Shown here piece after piece: positions 28,084 through 38,394 of a stretch of DNA of 64,000 nucleotides; positions within the stretch are counted from its first letter, which is position 1; each line of letters begins with the position of its first letter. The notes under the pieces were generated by a model, which was not told the DNA's origin, did no database searches, and saw only the letters and a list, made by a program, of their open reading frames with translations. A program made the translations under genes and the position numbers. Origin of the DNA: an uncultured Lentisphaeria bacterium (GTDB lineage Bacteria > Verrucomicrobiota > Lentisphaeria > Oligosphaerales > Oligosphaeraceae); NCBI GenBank assembly GCA_934661755.1, contig CAKUJM010000009.1, positions 1 to 64,000 on the forward strand, read 5' to 3'.

Positions 28084-29304
28084 CTACCGGCCAATGAGGT
28101 CCTGGTTGTCCTTCCAATAGGGGTTCTTGCGGGAGATGTCCACCGTATAGGCCGGGTCGTAGTCCGGTTCGTCGATCCCCAGGACCTGCCGGCGCAGCTC
28201 ATTGACAATCCACCGCTCAATCTTGAGCACCAGCATCTTGTGGCGCAGCCGCCCCTGCATGTCGCGATTGAGGATGTTGGGGAGGGTGTTGGTGGTGATG
28301 ATATCGTCGATCACGCCGCTGTTGAGATTCTCCTTGACCTCGGGCGATGAATAGAAGTGGGTCACGACAAAGAGCACCCGGGCGGCGCCGGCCGCCTTGA
28401 TCTGCTTGCAGCAGGCGGCGATGGTGCCGCCGGTGCGCACCATGTCGTCAAACACCACGACTTCACGGCCGGCGACCTCCTCCAGCCGGGTCGGACTGCT
28501 GTCGGCGGCCTTGATGGTCACCTTGCGCTCGCCGGTGCGCTCCTTGTCCATGATCAGCAGCGACGGCGCCTCATGGGCGCCGATGCCCAGCGGCGAAATC
28601 CGCTTCATCTCCTCGGAATACTCCTCGAAGACCCGCCGGGCAAAGGGGGTGGCGCCCTTGTCAGGCGCACAGATGACCAGCCCCCTGTCGCAGCCGATCT
28701 CGGTCAGCGACGCGTGGTTGGCCAGATAGCTGCCGTACAGACGGGCCGGCGAGAGGTTGAAGAACTGCCCGTCGAACATCCGGGAAAAGAGGTCCTGGAC
28801 TGCCACCGAGTGGTTGTGGACCGTCATCACGCAGTCCACGCCGGCGGTCTTGAGCAGCTGGGCATAGAGCATCGACGACCACGGCTGGCCGTCGAATTTC
28901 TTGTAGTCGCCGGGGGTGCGCTCGAAGGCGACACGGCCGTATTCCGGGCGGGCGCCGCGATCCTGGGCGCTGTAGAAGAGGTCCGGCTCGATCAGGATCA
29001 CCCGCTCGGCGCCATTGTCCTTGGCGGCACGGGCAACCAGGAAATTGCGCATGGCGCGGGCATTGCGGGTGTGCATGCCCGAACAGGCGGAGACGATGAT
29101 CACGGTCTTGCCGCGCAGCCCGTAGCCGATGTGGTCGAAGTCGTTCTCGTCGCTGATGAAGCGGGGGCAGAACTCGCTGTTGGCGAATTCCTTGTAGGCC
29201 AGGATGTCCGAGATGTCGGTCTCCTGCTGCATGTAATGCGCAATGTCAATGGCAAGGGGGTCGTCGGAGACCGCACCCACGACGATGTATTTGTCGGTCA
29301 TCAT
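28084..29304 (-). CDS. prs: Ribose-phosphate diphosphokinase-like protein, long form
   Basis: The enzyme makes PRPP from ribose 5-phosphate and ATP for nucleotide, His and Trp synthesis. The ATP/Mg region is represented by CAPDKGATPFARRV and the PRPP loop by VVVFDDMVRTGGT, both close to the consensus. At 406 residues it is about 90 longer than standard Prs. The extra length lies mainly in the region after SACSGMHTRNARAMRN and at the C-terminus. It starts ATGATG at 29304. The neighbours pyrB and argF both use carbamoyl phosphate, so this gene fits pyrimidine supply. Confidence 0.8.
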   Translation of the reverse strand: MMTDKYIVVGAVSDDPLAIDIAHYMQQETDISDILAYKEFANSEFCPRFISDENDFDHIGYGLRGKTVIIVSACSGMHTRNARAMRNFLVARAAKDNGAERVILIEPDLFYSAQDRGARPEYGRVAFERTPGDYKKFDGQPWSSMLYAQLLKTAGVDCVMTVHNHSVAVQDLFSRMFDGQFFNLSPARLYGSYLANHASLTEIGCDRGLVICAPDKGATPFARRVFEEYSEEMKRISPLGIGAHEAPSLLIMDKERTGERKVTIKAADSSPTRLEEVAGREVVVFDDMVRTGGTIAACCKQIKAAGAARVLFVVTHFYSSPEVKENLNSGVIDDIITTNTLPNILNRDMQGRLRHKMLVLKIERWIVNELRRQVLGIDEPDYDPAYTVDISRKNPYWKDNQDLIGR

Positions 29305-29432
29305 GGCCTGAATGAAAAGGATGGTAATCCGGGGATGGGGAGGGGGATGGAGGAGGAAATGGCTGACCGGGTGGCGGATGCCGCCATTGCGCCAGCAACG
29401 GCGCTGCCGGTTCCGGAGCGGCGGCAGGGGCG

Positions 29433-30527
29433 CTATCGGTTGTTGAGCATGTAATACTGGGTGATTTCCTGATCGCGGCAGAAGATGGTGGCAATCAGCG
29501 CGGCGCGAATCCACATGCCATTTCGCATCTGCCGCCAGTAGACCGCCCGCGGATCGTTGTCGCATTCGGTGGAGATCTCCTTCCGGCGCGGCAGCGGATG
29601 CATGATCACCGCGCTGGGCTGGAGCCGTTTCAGATCCTCGCCAGTGAAGTAGTAGTCCTGCGGATTGTATCCGATGCTGCTTTCTCCGGGCCTGGAGTCC
29701 CATTCGTCCTGCAGTCGGGTCATGTAGATGGCGTCGGCCGCGGGGATGACCGACTTGAAATCGGTGGTGACCTCGTACTCCACTCCGGCGTCCCGCAGCT
29801 GATCGAGGATGTCGCGGCCGATTTGCAGCGGCTCCGGCGCGGCGAAGACCTGCTTGACATTGCGGTACTGCTGGAGCAGTCCGCTAAGCGAACGGACCGT
29901 CCGGCCGCGGGCCAGATCGCCGCAGAAGACGATGGTCTTGTTGTCGATGCCGCCCCGCCGTTCAAAGGATCGCGCCAGGGTGTAGATGTCCAGCAGCGCC
30001 TGGGTGGGGTGCTGGTCCTTGCCGCTGCCGGCGTTGATGATCGGGATCGGCCGTTCGGTATTGGAGATCACCCAGGACATGCTTTCCGCAAATCCCTGGT
30101 CCGGGGTCCGCATGATGATCAGGTCGAAGAAGGAGCTGAAGGTGCGGATGGTGTCTTCCTTGCTCTCGCCCTTGATCTCGCTGGAGATGCTGGGGTCGCG
30201 CACCTCCGCCGGCCGGATGCCGAGGATCTGGCAGGCCGAATAGAACGAAAGGAAGGTCCGGGTGCTGGGCTGGGTGAAATAGAGCATCGCCCGCTTGTGC
30301 TTGAGCAGCAGCGACAGGAAGTCCATCCCGCCCTTGCTCTTGCCGATGCGGCGGATGCGGGTGGCCAGGTCGCACAGATGGTCAAGCGCCTCGCGGTCGA
30401 ACTGCTGCGCCATGATGCAGTGGTATGGCCGCCCGCTGGACTGCACGAAATACGGCGCGCGCTCAACGAGGGGCAGGCGGCTGAAATCCTCCCGGCTGAT
30501 CGATTGAAGCATTTTCCGCTGCAGCAT
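29433..30527 (-). CDS. pyrB: Aspartate carbamoyltransferase, catalytic chain
   Basis: The enzyme joins carbamoyl phosphate and aspartate in pyrimidine synthesis. The carbamoyl-phosphate motif is QPSTRTFLSF, with GESKEDTIRT as the 80s loop and HPTQALLDIYT as the carbamoyl-binding helix. A C-terminal MHPLPRRKEIS is the aspartate site. At 364 residues it is about 50 longer than the E. coli catalytic chain, mostly at the N-terminus. No pyrI regulatory chain is adjacent. It follows argF by 45 bases and precedes the prs-like gene by 128 bases. Confidence 0.92.
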   Translation of the reverse strand: MLQRKMLQSISREDFSRLPLVERAPYFVQSSGRPYHCIMAQQFDREALDHLCDLATRIRRIGKSKGGMDFLSLLLKHKRAMLYFTQPSTRTFLSFYSACQILGIRPAEVRDPSISSEIKGESKEDTIRTFSSFFDLIIMRTPDQGFAESMSWVISNTERPIPIINAGSGKDQHPTQALLDIYTLARSFERRGGIDNKTIVFCGDLARGRTVRSLSGLLQQYRNVKQVFAAPEPLQIGRDILDQLRDAGVEYEVTTDFKSVIPAADAIYMTRLQDEWDSRPGESSIGYNPQDYYFTGEDLKRLQPSAVIMHPLPRRKEISTECDNDPRAVYWRQMRNGMWIRAALIATIFCRDQEITQYYMLNNR

Positions 30528-30572
30528 TTTCGTCTTCCCCCTTGGGTTGTCGTGGTTGCATTCCGCCGGGAC

Positions 30573-31574
30573 TCACCGCATCAGGGTCGCCACCATCATC
30601 GCCTTGATGGTGTGCATGCGGTTCTCGGCCTCGTCAAAGACCTTCGAATACTCCGACTCGAAGAGTTCGTCGCTGACTTCCAGCGCCCCGCATTCCCTCG
30701 ACACCTCGGTGTCGTGGTTGTGGAAGGCGGGCAGACAATGCAGGAATATCACCTCGGAAGGCGAGGCATGGCCGGTGTTGCGGACCATCTCCATATTGAC
30801 CTGGTATGGCCGCAGCAGCTGCACCCGCTGCTGGAAGAGCGCCTCCTCGCCCATGGACACCCACACATCGGTATAGAGGACGTTGGCGCCCCTGACTCCG
30901 CCGGCCGGGTCGTGCTCAACGCGGATCCAGCTGCCGTTGCGGCGGGCCGCATCCTCCGAAAGCGCCAGCACCTCCGGCGAGGGCGACAGCTCGGGCGGAC
31001 AGACATTGATGAAGTTGATTCCGGCCTTGGCGCATCCGACCATCAGTGAGCTGGCCACGTTGTTGCGTCCGTCGCCGACATAGGCCAGCGTCAGCCCCTT
31101 GAGGCGCCCGAAATGCTCATGGATGGTCTGGAAATCCGCCAGGATCTGGGATGGATGCCATTCATCCGTCAGGCCATTCCATACCGGGATGCCGCTGTAT
31201 TGCGCCAGCGCCTCGACCGTGGACTGGGAGAATCCGCGGAACATGATGCCATCGAACATCCTCCCCAGCACCCGGGCGCTGTCCTTGATCGACTCCTTCT
31301 TGCCGAAGTGCAGGTCATGGGAGTTCATGTATTCGGCGGATCCGCCCTCGTCATTGGCGGCCACCACGGTGGCGCTGTGGGTGCGGGTGGAGCCCTTCTG
31401 GAAGATCAGGCAGATGTTCCGGCCTCGCAGCAACGGCTGGCTCAAATTCTCCAGGGTGCGCTTGTGAATCTTGAGCTTTTCGGCCAGATCCACCAGTCCG
31501 ATCATCTGATCGTCCGCAAGATCCGCCAGGCGGAGGATGCTCTTTCCGCGCAATCCCAAATCCGGTAGCAGCAT
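30573..31574 (-). CDS. argF: Ornithine carbamoyltransferase
   Basis: The enzyme carbamoylates ornithine to citrulline in arginine synthesis. It has KGSTRTHSAT as the carbamoyl-phosphate site and GLTDEWHPSQILADF as the HPxQ region. The ornithine-specific FLHCLPAFHNH is present instead of the MHPLPR seen in the neighbouring pyrB. Length 333 is normal. Two paralogous carbamoyltransferases in tandem, with 45 bases between them, suggests shared expression and a shared carbamoyl-phosphate pool. Confidence 0.92.
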   Translation of the reverse strand: MLLPDLGLRGKSILRLADLADDQMIGLVDLAEKLKIHKRTLENLSQPLLRGRNICLIFQKGSTRTHSATVVAANDEGGSAEYMNSHDLHFGKKESIKDSARVLGRMFDGIMFRGFSQSTVEALAQYSGIPVWNGLTDEWHPSQILADFQTIHEHFGRLKGLTLAYVGDGRNNVASSLMVGCAKAGINFINVCPPELSPSPEVLALSEDAARRNGSWIRVEHDPAGGVRGANVLYTDVWVSMGEEALFQQRVQLLRPYQVNMEMVRNTGHASPSEVIFLHCLPAFHNHDTEVSRECGALEVSDELFESEYSKVFDEAENRMHTIKAMMVATLMR

Positions 31575-31645
31575 ATTGATTTTTTTCCTGGTTGTCTTTT
31601 TGGAACCTGACGTGGCGTGGCGCCACGGGCGGACGGCATCCGCCG

Positions 31646-32992
31646 CTACTTCAAAAGAATGGCCTTGAGCCGTTTTGACAGCTCGGTGTTTTCATAGAAG
31701 CCGGTGAACTCCCGGGAGCAAGGCCCGATGCTGGTGGTCAGCACCGGCAGCGCGGTATGCGACCCGCTGGTCCAGCCCACGCCCGCCTTCTCGCTCATGA
31801 TCCGGCGGCAAGCATCGGCGACTTTCCCGTTGCCCTCCTTGAAGGCCTGCTCCAGGCGCTCCAGATCATGCGGGGTCATCTTCATGACGCTGTCGCCGGT
31901 GAAGTCGAAGCCGAAATAGCGGCTGATGAGCGCCTTGGCGTCCTCGAAGCTGAAATCCGCCTTCTGCTTGCGGGCCTCGCGCAGGATGCCGGCGAATTTT
32001 CCCGGCGAGCACTTCTGGTTGACCAGCCGATCGACATACATCGCATAGCCGGTGCCGGCAAAGCCCATCGACATGCCGCCGGTCTCATGGTCGCCGGTGA
32101 CGACGATCAGGGTGTCCTCCGGGTGTTCCCGGTAGAATTTCATGGCCTCGCGCACCGCCAGATCCAGCTGGAGCACCTCGTTGAGGTTGGTGGCCGCGTC
32201 ATTGGCGTGGCCGCACCAGTCGATGCTGCCGCCTTCGACCATCATGAAAAAGCCCTTCGGCGCATCGGAAAGCAGCTCGATGCCCTTGGCGACAAACTCC
32301 GCCAGCTTCAAGTCGCCCTCCGCCATGTCCAGAAAATACGGCAACGCATGGCTGGCGCCGCGGGCGAACACCTTCCCGCACCCCGGCTTGAGCGACTCGA
32401 AATCCCCGCGGGCGGAGACGATCCGGTATCCCGCCTTGGCCGCCAGCTCATAGAGGTCATCCGTAGAGTTGCGCTGCGACTCGCCGACGGGCTCGAAACC
32501 GCCGCCGCCAAAGTAGTCGAATCCGGAGTTGATCAAATCCAGCCCCAGCAGGTAGGTCATGCCGCGGCTGGGGCGATGGCCGTAGAAGCCGGCGGGAGTG
32601 GCATGGTTGATGGTGACCGAGGTGACAATGCCGACTTTGCGGCCGTGGTCGCGGGCCACCTCCGCCACGCTCTCCAGGCTGCGCTTGCCATCGGCGCTCA
32701 TGCCAATGGCGCCGTTGTTGGTCTTCTCGCCGCAGGCAATGGCGGTGGCCGCCGCCGCGCTGTCAGTGACCAGCGAGTTCGCCGAGCAGGTGCGGGTGGT
32801 GCCGTGGTATGGCAGTTCGTTGATGGTCAGGGGGCCATGGCCGGAGGCGCGCGCAAATTCATCCGCGATCATCCGTTGCGGCGTGGACATGCCGTCGCCA
32901 ATGAACAGGAAGATGTATTTCGGGGAGGCCGGATCGGCGGCAAGGCAGCACGCCGCGCAGCACAGCGCAAAAAATGCAGACAGCTTCTTCAT
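31646..32992 (-). CDS. phoA: Secreted alkaline phosphatase
   Basis: This is a periplasmic phosphomonoesterase. Residues 1-18 (MKKLSAFFALCCAACCLA) are a signal peptide. FLFIGDGMS supplies the first metal-binding Asp, and the catalytic serine lies in LVTDSAAAATA. Later metal ligands are in MVEGGSIDWCGHAND, VVTGDHETGG and SGSHTALPV. Length 448 matches the family. It is a single gene between argF and a transporter, with no Pho regulatory genes in view. Confidence 0.92.
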   Translation of the reverse strand: MKKLSAFFALCCAACCLAADPASPKYIFLFIGDGMSTPQRMIADEFARASGHGPLTINELPYHGTTRTCSANSLVTDSAAAATAIACGEKTNNGAIGMSADGKRSLESVAEVARDHGRKVGIVTSVTINHATPAGFYGHRPSRGMTYLLGLDLINSGFDYFGGGGFEPVGESQRNSTDDLYELAAKAGYRIVSARGDFESLKPGCGKVFARGASHALPYFLDMAEGDLKLAEFVAKGIELLSDAPKGFFMMVEGGSIDWCGHANDAATNLNEVLQLDLAVREAMKFYREHPEDTLIVVTGDHETGGMSMGFAGTGYAMYVDRLVNQKCSPGKFAGILREARKQKADFSFEDAKALISRYFGFDFTGDSVMKMTPHDLERLEQAFKEGNGKVADACRRIMSEKAGVGWTSGSHTALPVLTTSIGPCSREFTGFYENTELSKRLKAILLK

Positions 32993-33038
32993 GACTGCTC
33001 CTCAGGATATTGTCACAGGATTGCAGGTAAAAAGGTCA

Positions 33039-33085
33039 GGCGTCCTGCCCAATATAATGCACCGCAAGATATTGGGCGAGACGCC
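33039..33085 (-). terminator. Terminator after the symporter gene
   Basis: A long stem, GGCGTC plus GCCCAATAT paired with ATATTGGGC plus GACGCC (a 2-base internal loop on each side), is followed on the minus strand by TGACCTTTTTACC. A second perfect 11-bp hairpin (33092-33123) lies just before it, right after the symporter stop. Confidence 0.7.
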
Positions 33086-33138
33086 GGCGCCATGGCCGCC
33101 GCGGGGCGTCCGGCGGCGGCCATGATGCCACGCATTTG

Positions 33139-34653
33139 CTATTTGATGATGCCCAGCGAGTTGAGCAGAATCACCAGCAGGCAGGGGATCACGATCACGC
33201 ACATGCACAGCTCGTAGATCCACTGGCGATACCACCGCGGCGCGCCGGACTTGATCTCCTTGGTGAACTTCTCCAGGCCAATCACCGCGACCACCAGGAT
33301 GGTGGTGAAGATGGCGGCCAGCGGCATCAGGAAGTTGTTGGAGACGAAGTCCAGGGTGTCAAGGATGTCGAAGCCCTGGTAGCGTTCGATGAACGCCAGC
33401 GGATGGAAGTTCTTGAAGACGCTGTATCCCAGGATGGTGATGATGCCGACGGCGATGACCTCGATCATGCCGAAGATGATCGAGCCCTTGCGGTTCAGCT
33501 TGAACTCCTGCGCCACGCTTTGGACGTTGGTCTCCAGCAGCGACACCGCGGAGGTGGCTGCGGCGAACAGCACCAGCAGGAAGAACATCACGCCGATGAC
33601 GCGCCCGCCGGTGGCAAAGGAGGCGAAGACCTGCGGCATGGTGATGAAGACCAGTCCGGGGCCGGCCGCCTCGGCGGCTTCCTTGCCGCCGAAGGACACC
33701 ACCGCCGGGATGATCATCAGGCCGGCCAGGAAGGCCACTGCGGTGTCCCACAGCTCGACGTGGTTGACGCTGCTGATCAGGTTGTCCTCCTTGCGCATAT
33801 ACGACCCGTAGGTGATCATGATGCCCATGGCGATCGACAGCGAGAAGAAGAGCTGGCCCATGGCCGCCACCACCGTCATGTAGCTGAATTTGGAGAAGTC
33901 CGGCTTGAGGTAGTAGGCGAAGCCCTCGCCGGAGTTCGGCAGCGTGAAGCACTTGATGCAGATGCCGATGATGAGCACCAGCAGCACCGGCATGGCGACC
34001 TTGTTGAAGCGCTCGATGCCCTTCTCGACCCCGAACGCCACCACCGCGGTCATGATTCCGCCGAAGAGCAGGAAGAAGAAAATCGGCTCCCAGGTCGACC
34101 CGATGAAATTGGTGAAGTACTTGACCGCGTAGGGCATGGTCTGGGCGGTGCCGTCGGCGTTCAGCGCCCCGGTCTCGACCAGGTTGGTCTTGGCGAAGAC
34201 CCCGACCGGATTGCACAGCATGGCGAAGACATACTTGGTGACCCAGCCGCCGATCACGCAATAATACGGGACGATGATCATCGGGACGATCGAGTTGATC
34301 CAGCCGCCAAAACGGACAAAGCCCAAAAAGCCCTTCTTGCCTTTGCAAAAATGGTTGTAGGTGCCGATCGGCCCCTTGCCGGTGAGCCGGCCAAGGCAGT
34401 TCTCGGAGATGAGCAGCGCGTAGCCGAAGGTCAGCACCAAAATGAAATAGGTCAGCAGGAAAATTCCGCCGCCGTACTTGGCGCTAAGGTAGGGGAAGCG
34501 CCAGATGTTGCCCAGCCCGACCGCGGACCCGGCCGCCGCCATGACGAATCCCAGCTTGCTGGAAAAGCCGCTGTGCTTTTCCGGATGTGCCGCAGTCCCT
34601 GCGGTGCTCATGCCATTTCCGGTACTTCCGGACTGATTATTGCCTGTATCCAT
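33139..34653 (-). CDS. Sodium-dependent symporter of the NSS (SLC6) family
   Basis: This inner-membrane protein imports an amino acid or amine with sodium. The family signature in TM1, [15 protein letters not shown], is at about 37-51, and TM3, TM6 and TM8 regions follow (for example [17 protein letters not shown]). About 12 hydrophobic segments can be counted, and length 504 is typical. The substrate is not readable. The N-terminal 25 residues are polar, Ser/Thr/Gly-rich and cytoplasmic. It is transcribed alone, with a clear terminator. Confidence 0.92.
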   Translation of the reverse strand: MDTGNNQSGSTGNGMSTAGTAAHPEKHSGFSSKLGFVMAAAGSAVGLGNIWRFPYLSAKYGGGIFLLTYFILVLTFGYALLISENCLGRLTGKGPIGTYNHFCKGKKGFLGFVRFGGWINSIVPMIIVPYYCVIGGWVTKYVFAMLCNPVGVFAKTNLVETGALNADGTAQTMPYAVKYFTNFIGSTWEPIFFFLLFGGIMTAVVAFGVEKGIERFNKVAMPVLLVLIIGICIKCFTLPNSGEGFAYYLKPDFSKFSYMTVVAAMGQLFFSLSIAMGIMITYGSYMRKEDNLISSVNHVELWDTAVAFLAGLMIIPAVVSFGGKEAAEAAGPGLVFITMPQVFASFATGGRVIGVMFFLLVLFAAATSAVSLLETNVQSVAQEFKLNRKGSIIFGMIEVIAVGIITILGYSVFKNFHPLAFIERYQGFDILDTLDFVSNNFLMPLAAIFTTILVVAVIGLEKFTKEIKSGAPRWYRQWIYELCMCVIVIPCLLVILLNSLGIIK

Positions 34654-34803
34654 TGTTGTTGTTTCCTGTTTTCAGCGCGTCGCGCACAGCTGCAACCGGC
34701 TGCGCCGCCGCTTCCGGTGGAGAAAAAAAATCGCCCGGATGGGCGGAATGCCGATTCCCGCGGATGCGCAATCGCGCCCCGGCTGGAACCGGCCTCCCGT
34801 GCC

Positions 34804-36609
34804 TCAATCCCTGATCGGCTCGAAATCCGCCGCGCCATGCTTGCACAGCGGACAGATGAAATCCGGCGGCAACTCGTCGCCCTCATAGATGTATCCGCAG
34901 ATCTTGCAGACAAAACCCCGCTTGCCCGCCGTCTGCGGCTTCGGCTTCACATGCTGGTGATAGTAGTCGTAGGTCATGGTCGGGACCTCCGAGATCACCC
35001 GCGACTCGGTGATGCTGCAAATGAACATCCCGTGGGTGCCAAGATCCACATACTGCTCGACCTTGAGCGACATGAAGGCGTTGATCCCCCGGGGCAGGAA
35101 ATACAACCCGTTGCCGCTGCGGAACGCCTCGTATCCGGCAAACTTGTCCACCGTGCGGCCGGTGTGGAAGCCAAAGCGCTCGAAGACGTCGAATCCCGAT
35201 TCGGTCGAAAGGCAATTGAGGTTCATCACCCCCGTCTGCTTGACGACGTGGTGGGTGTAGTTCTGCTTGTTGATGGTGACGGCGATGCGCTCCGGCGAAT
35301 CCGTCACCTGGGTGACGGCGTTGACAATCATGCCGTTGTCCTTCCTGCCGTCATTGGAGGTCACCACATAGAGCCCGTAGCCGATCTTGAAGAGCGCCTT
35401 GGGATTCATGGGCACCGCGGCGTCCTTGCCGCTGTCCTCGCAGGCGGCCATGTAGCTCTGGCAAAGCTCGTCCGCCAGGGCGTCCAGCTGCGCCAGGCTT
35501 CCGTCATTGAGCGCGGACTTGATGGTGACCGTGGTGGGCGCGAAAGTGATGTTTTTGCTGTTTTCGAACATCTTGCGCATCACCTTGGCGGCCAGCGGCG
35601 CCCAGGAGCCGTTCTCCACCAGCGCCACCGTGCGGTTCTGGTAGTTGCGCTCGGTCAGATGGCAGATGAAGTCGCGCATGTAAGGGAAGATCTCGGCGTT
35701 GTAGGTGGTGGTGGCCAGGACCAGCTTCCCGTAGCGGAAGGCGTCCTCGACATTCTCCGCCATGTCGCTGCGCGCCAGGTCGCTGACCACCACCTTCGGG
35801 CATCCGCGGCTGCGCATCTTCTCCGCCAGCAGCTCCACCGCCTTCCGGGTATGGCCGTAGACCGAGGTGTACGCGATCATGATCCCCTCGCTTTCAACTG
35901 CGTAGGACGACCAGGTGTTGTAGAGGTCCAGATAATGCCCCAGATCTCCGTCAAGCATCGGGCCGTGCAGCGGCAGAATCCGCTCGATCGCCAGCCCGGC
36001 GGCCTTCTTCAGCAGCGCCTGGACCTGCGCGCCATATTTGCCGACAATCCCGATGTAATAGCGGCGCGCCTCGCAGTCCCACTCCTCCTCCACATCCAGG
36101 GCCCCGAACTTGCCGAAGCCGTCGGCGGAAAACAGCGTCTTCTCCAGGGAGTCGTAGGTGACAATCACCTCCGGCCAATGCACCATCGGCGCGGTGACAA
36201 AGGACAGGACATGGCGGCCGGTGGCGAGGGTGGAGCCCTCGCCCACCACAATCTGCCGATCCGCAAAATCGGTGCCGAAGAAATTCTTCATCATCGCAAA
36301 GGCCTTGGCCGACGATACGATGCGGGCCTGCGGATAGACCTCCATGAAGGCGGCGATGTTGGCGGAGTGATCCGGCTCCATGTGCTGCACCACCAGGTAG
36401 TCGGGCCGGCGGTCTCCAAGCGCCCTCTCCAAGTTGTCCAGCCATTCGTGGGTGAAATGCTGATCGACAGTGTCCATCACCGTCACCTGGTCGTCCAATA
36501 TGACGTACGAGTTGTAGGACATGCCGTTGGGGACGGCATACTGCCCCTCGAACAGGTCTACCTGGTGGTCGTTTACACCGACATAGCGGATGTCATCGGA
36601 AATTTTCAT
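34804..36609 (-). CDS. Four-domain flavodiiron protein (MBL, flavodoxin, flavin reductase, rubredoxin)
   Basis: It reduces oxygen or nitric oxide in the cytoplasm to protect anaerobic metabolism. Residues 1-250 are the metallo-beta-lactamase diiron domain with ligands H76, E78, D80 and H81 in HMEPDHS. About 250-395 is a flavodoxin ([16 protein letters not shown]). About 415-545 is a flavin-reductase-like domain ([11 protein letters not shown]). The C-terminal 45 residues are rubredoxin (CKICGYIY and CPLC). The usual electron-transfer chain is therefore in one 601-residue chain. The start at 36609 (MKISDDI) matches the family. An upstream extension is unlikely. Confidence 0.92.
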   Translation of the reverse strand: MKISDDIRYVGVNDHQVDLFEGQYAVPNGMSYNSYVILDDQVTVMDTVDQHFTHEWLDNLERALGDRRPDYLVVQHMEPDHSANIAAFMEVYPQARIVSSAKAFAMMKNFFGTDFADRQIVVGEGSTLATGRHVLSFVTAPMVHWPEVIVTYDSLEKTLFSADGFGKFGALDVEEEWDCEARRYYIGIVGKYGAQVQALLKKAAGLAIERILPLHGPMLDGDLGHYLDLYNTWSSYAVESEGIMIAYTSVYGHTRKAVELLAEKMRSRGCPKVVVSDLARSDMAENVEDAFRYGKLVLATTTYNAEIFPYMRDFICHLTERNYQNRTVALVENGSWAPLAAKVMRKMFENSKNITFAPTTVTIKSALNDGSLAQLDALADELCQSYMAACEDSGKDAAVPMNPKALFKIGYGLYVVTSNDGRKDNGMIVNAVTQVTDSPERIAVTINKQNYTHHVVKQTGVMNLNCLSTESGFDVFERFGFHTGRTVDKFAGYEAFRSGNGLYFLPRGINAFMSLKVEQYVDLGTHGMFICSITESRVISEVPTMTYDYYHQHVKPKPQTAGKRGFVCKICGYIYEGDELPPDFICPLCKHGAADFEPIRD

Positions 36610-37143
36610 ATGGCTGGCTGGGGGTGGATTGCATTCTCCGAAAAAGAAATCGGCGCACACGGGAAAGGACAGAATTTATCACGTATTCCGCGTTTTTCCC
36701 ATGACAACACCCCGCGATTCCAACATTGCCCCGTTCTGTGGGTTGGCAACGCAACCGCACTGGGCAGCCAATCGGAGAAGTCCGCCTCCGGGCCATTTGC
36801 CAGGGCGCCTGCGCCCGGCGGGCATGCCTCGCGCTTTCGCCGGACGCTTTCGCAGAGTGCGACAGGCAGTTTATATTTACGCTGTTACGCGTTTTTTTCA
36901 TTGCATCAGCCACTTCTCCCGGAGTTCTGCAATGGCGGACGGGCGGTTCATGCCTTCGCTGGCATTTTGAGGCCATTTTGCGAAGGCGCGGCCGTGCATG
37001 GCGGTTCATGCGGGCCGCATCGGCGTCAAAGCCCCCGGCATCCCCCCATCAAGGGCGCGCGAAGGCGCAGGGGAATCCATACCCCCGCCGGAGGCGGCGT
37101 CTGCACATCTCCAGGGCGTGAATATCTTCAGGAGCGATTTGCC
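36610..37143. other. Gap between divergent flavodiiron and icd genes
   Basis: This stretch of 534 bases must hold both leaders. I see no gene, repeat or strong hairpin in it. TTTATATTTACGCTGTTACGCG followed by a T-run near 36870-36900 is the most AT-rich part and could contain a plus-strand promoter, but no consensus pair is clear. Confidence 0.6.
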
Positions 37144-38373
37144 ATGTCAGACATCATCAGAATGGGATCTTCAGGGATCATCAGCGGCGACCATCCGGTC
37201 ATCCCCTTCATCGAGGGCGACGGCACCGGCCCGGACATCTGGCGCGCGACCCGCGCCGTGGTGGACGCGGCGGTGTCCAGGGCCTATGGCGGCCGGCGCT
37301 CCATCGAATGGCTGGAGCTGCTGGCCGGCGAGAAGGCCTTCAACACCACCGGCGACTGGCTGCCGCAGGCGACTTTGGACGCATTCGCCAAGTACCTGGT
37401 CGGGATCAAGGGTCCGCTGACCACTCCGGTCGGCGGCGGCATCCGCAGCCTGAATGTGGCGATCCGCCAGGCCCTCGACCTCTATGTCTGTCTGCGGCCG
37501 GTGCGTCATTTTGCGGGGGTGCCATCCCCCGCAAAGCATCCGGAGCTGGTGGACATGGTGATTTTCCGCGAGAACACCGAGGACATCTATGCCGGAATCG
37601 AGTTCAAGGCCGGCACGGATGAAGCCGCGCGGGTGATCGCGTTCCTCAAACGGGAATTTCCCGAGCGCTATGCCCGGATCCGCTTCCCGCAGGATTGCAG
37701 CATCGGCGTCAAGCCGGTGTCCAGGGATGGTAGCCAGCGGCTGGTCGAGGCCGCCATCGACTACGCCATTGCGGAGGACCGGCCGTCGGTCACCCTGGTG
37801 CACAAGGGCAACATCATGAAATTCACCGAAGGCGGCTTCCGGGACTGGGGCTATGCGCTGGCCTCGGAGAAATATGGCGCGCAGCTGATCGACAACGGCC
37901 CGTGGCGGGCGATTAAGAATCCGCGCACCGGCAGGGAAATCGTCATCAAGGACGTGATTGCCGACGCCTTTTTGCAGCAGATCCAGACGCGCCCGGCGGA
38001 ATACAGCGTGGTGGCGACCCTCAATCTCAATGGCGACTACATTTCCGACGCCCTGGCGGCGGAAGTCGGCGGCATCGGCATTGCCCCGGGGGCCAATATC
38101 AACTACCGCACCGGCGCGGCGGTATTCGAAGCCACCCACGGCACCGCGCCCAAATACGCCAATCTGGACAAGGTCAATCCCGGCAGCCTGATCCTCTCGG
38201 CGGAGCTGATGCTCCGCCACATCGGCTGGCGTGAGGCCGCCGCCCTGATTGTCAAGGGGCTGGAGCAGTCGATCCGCAACCGGACGGTTACCTACGACTT
38301 CGCCCGCCAGATGGAGGGCGCCACGCTGGTTTCCTGCTCCGGATTCGGCCAATGCATCATCGACGCAATGTAA
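37144..38373 (+). CDS. icd: Isocitrate dehydrogenase, NADP-dependent
   Basis: The enzyme oxidises isocitrate to 2-oxoglutarate in the TCA cycle or for glutamate supply. Blocks include the substrate region [31 protein letters not shown] and the nucleotide motif [11 protein letters not shown], in which Lys-Tyr marks NADP preference as in E. coli Icd. Length 409 is normal. The start at 37144 follows CAGGAGCGATTTGCC. A huge open frame upstream is only the antisense of the neighbouring minus-strand genes. The next gene begins 21 bases downstream. Confidence 0.95.
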   Translation: MSDIIRMGSSGIISGDHPVIPFIEGDGTGPDIWRATRAVVDAAVSRAYGGRRSIEWLELLAGEKAFNTTGDWLPQATLDAFAKYLVGIKGPLTTPVGGGIRSLNVAIRQALDLYVCLRPVRHFAGVPSPAKHPELVDMVIFRENTEDIYAGIEFKAGTDEAARVIAFLKREFPERYARIRFPQDCSIGVKPVSRDGSQRLVEAAIDYAIAEDRPSVTLVHKGNIMKFTEGGFRDWGYALASEKYGAQLIDNGPWRAIKNPRTGREIVIKDVIADAFLQQIQTRPAEYSVVATLNLNGDYISDALAAEVGGIGIAPGANINYRTGAAVFEATHGTAPKYANLDKVNPGSLILSAELMLRHIGWREAAALIVKGLEQSIRNRTVTYDFARQMEGATLVSCSGFGQCIIDAM

Positions 38374-38394
38374 CACGGGGGGAAGCAAGGCAGA

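Noticed and set aside
28055..28220. The N-terminal extension of the cysteine desulfurase frame
   Set aside because: It overlaps the previous gene's coding sequence and encodes Arg/Thr-rich shadow sequence. The NifS homology begins at IFLDHAAGEP.
33136..38373. A 1,745-codon plus-strand open frame
   Set aside because: Its first 4 kb are the antisense of the symporter and flavodiiron genes and encode low-complexity His/Ala/Gly/Arg-rich sequence. Only the last 409 codons (icd) look like a protein. The length reflects high GC at third codon positions.
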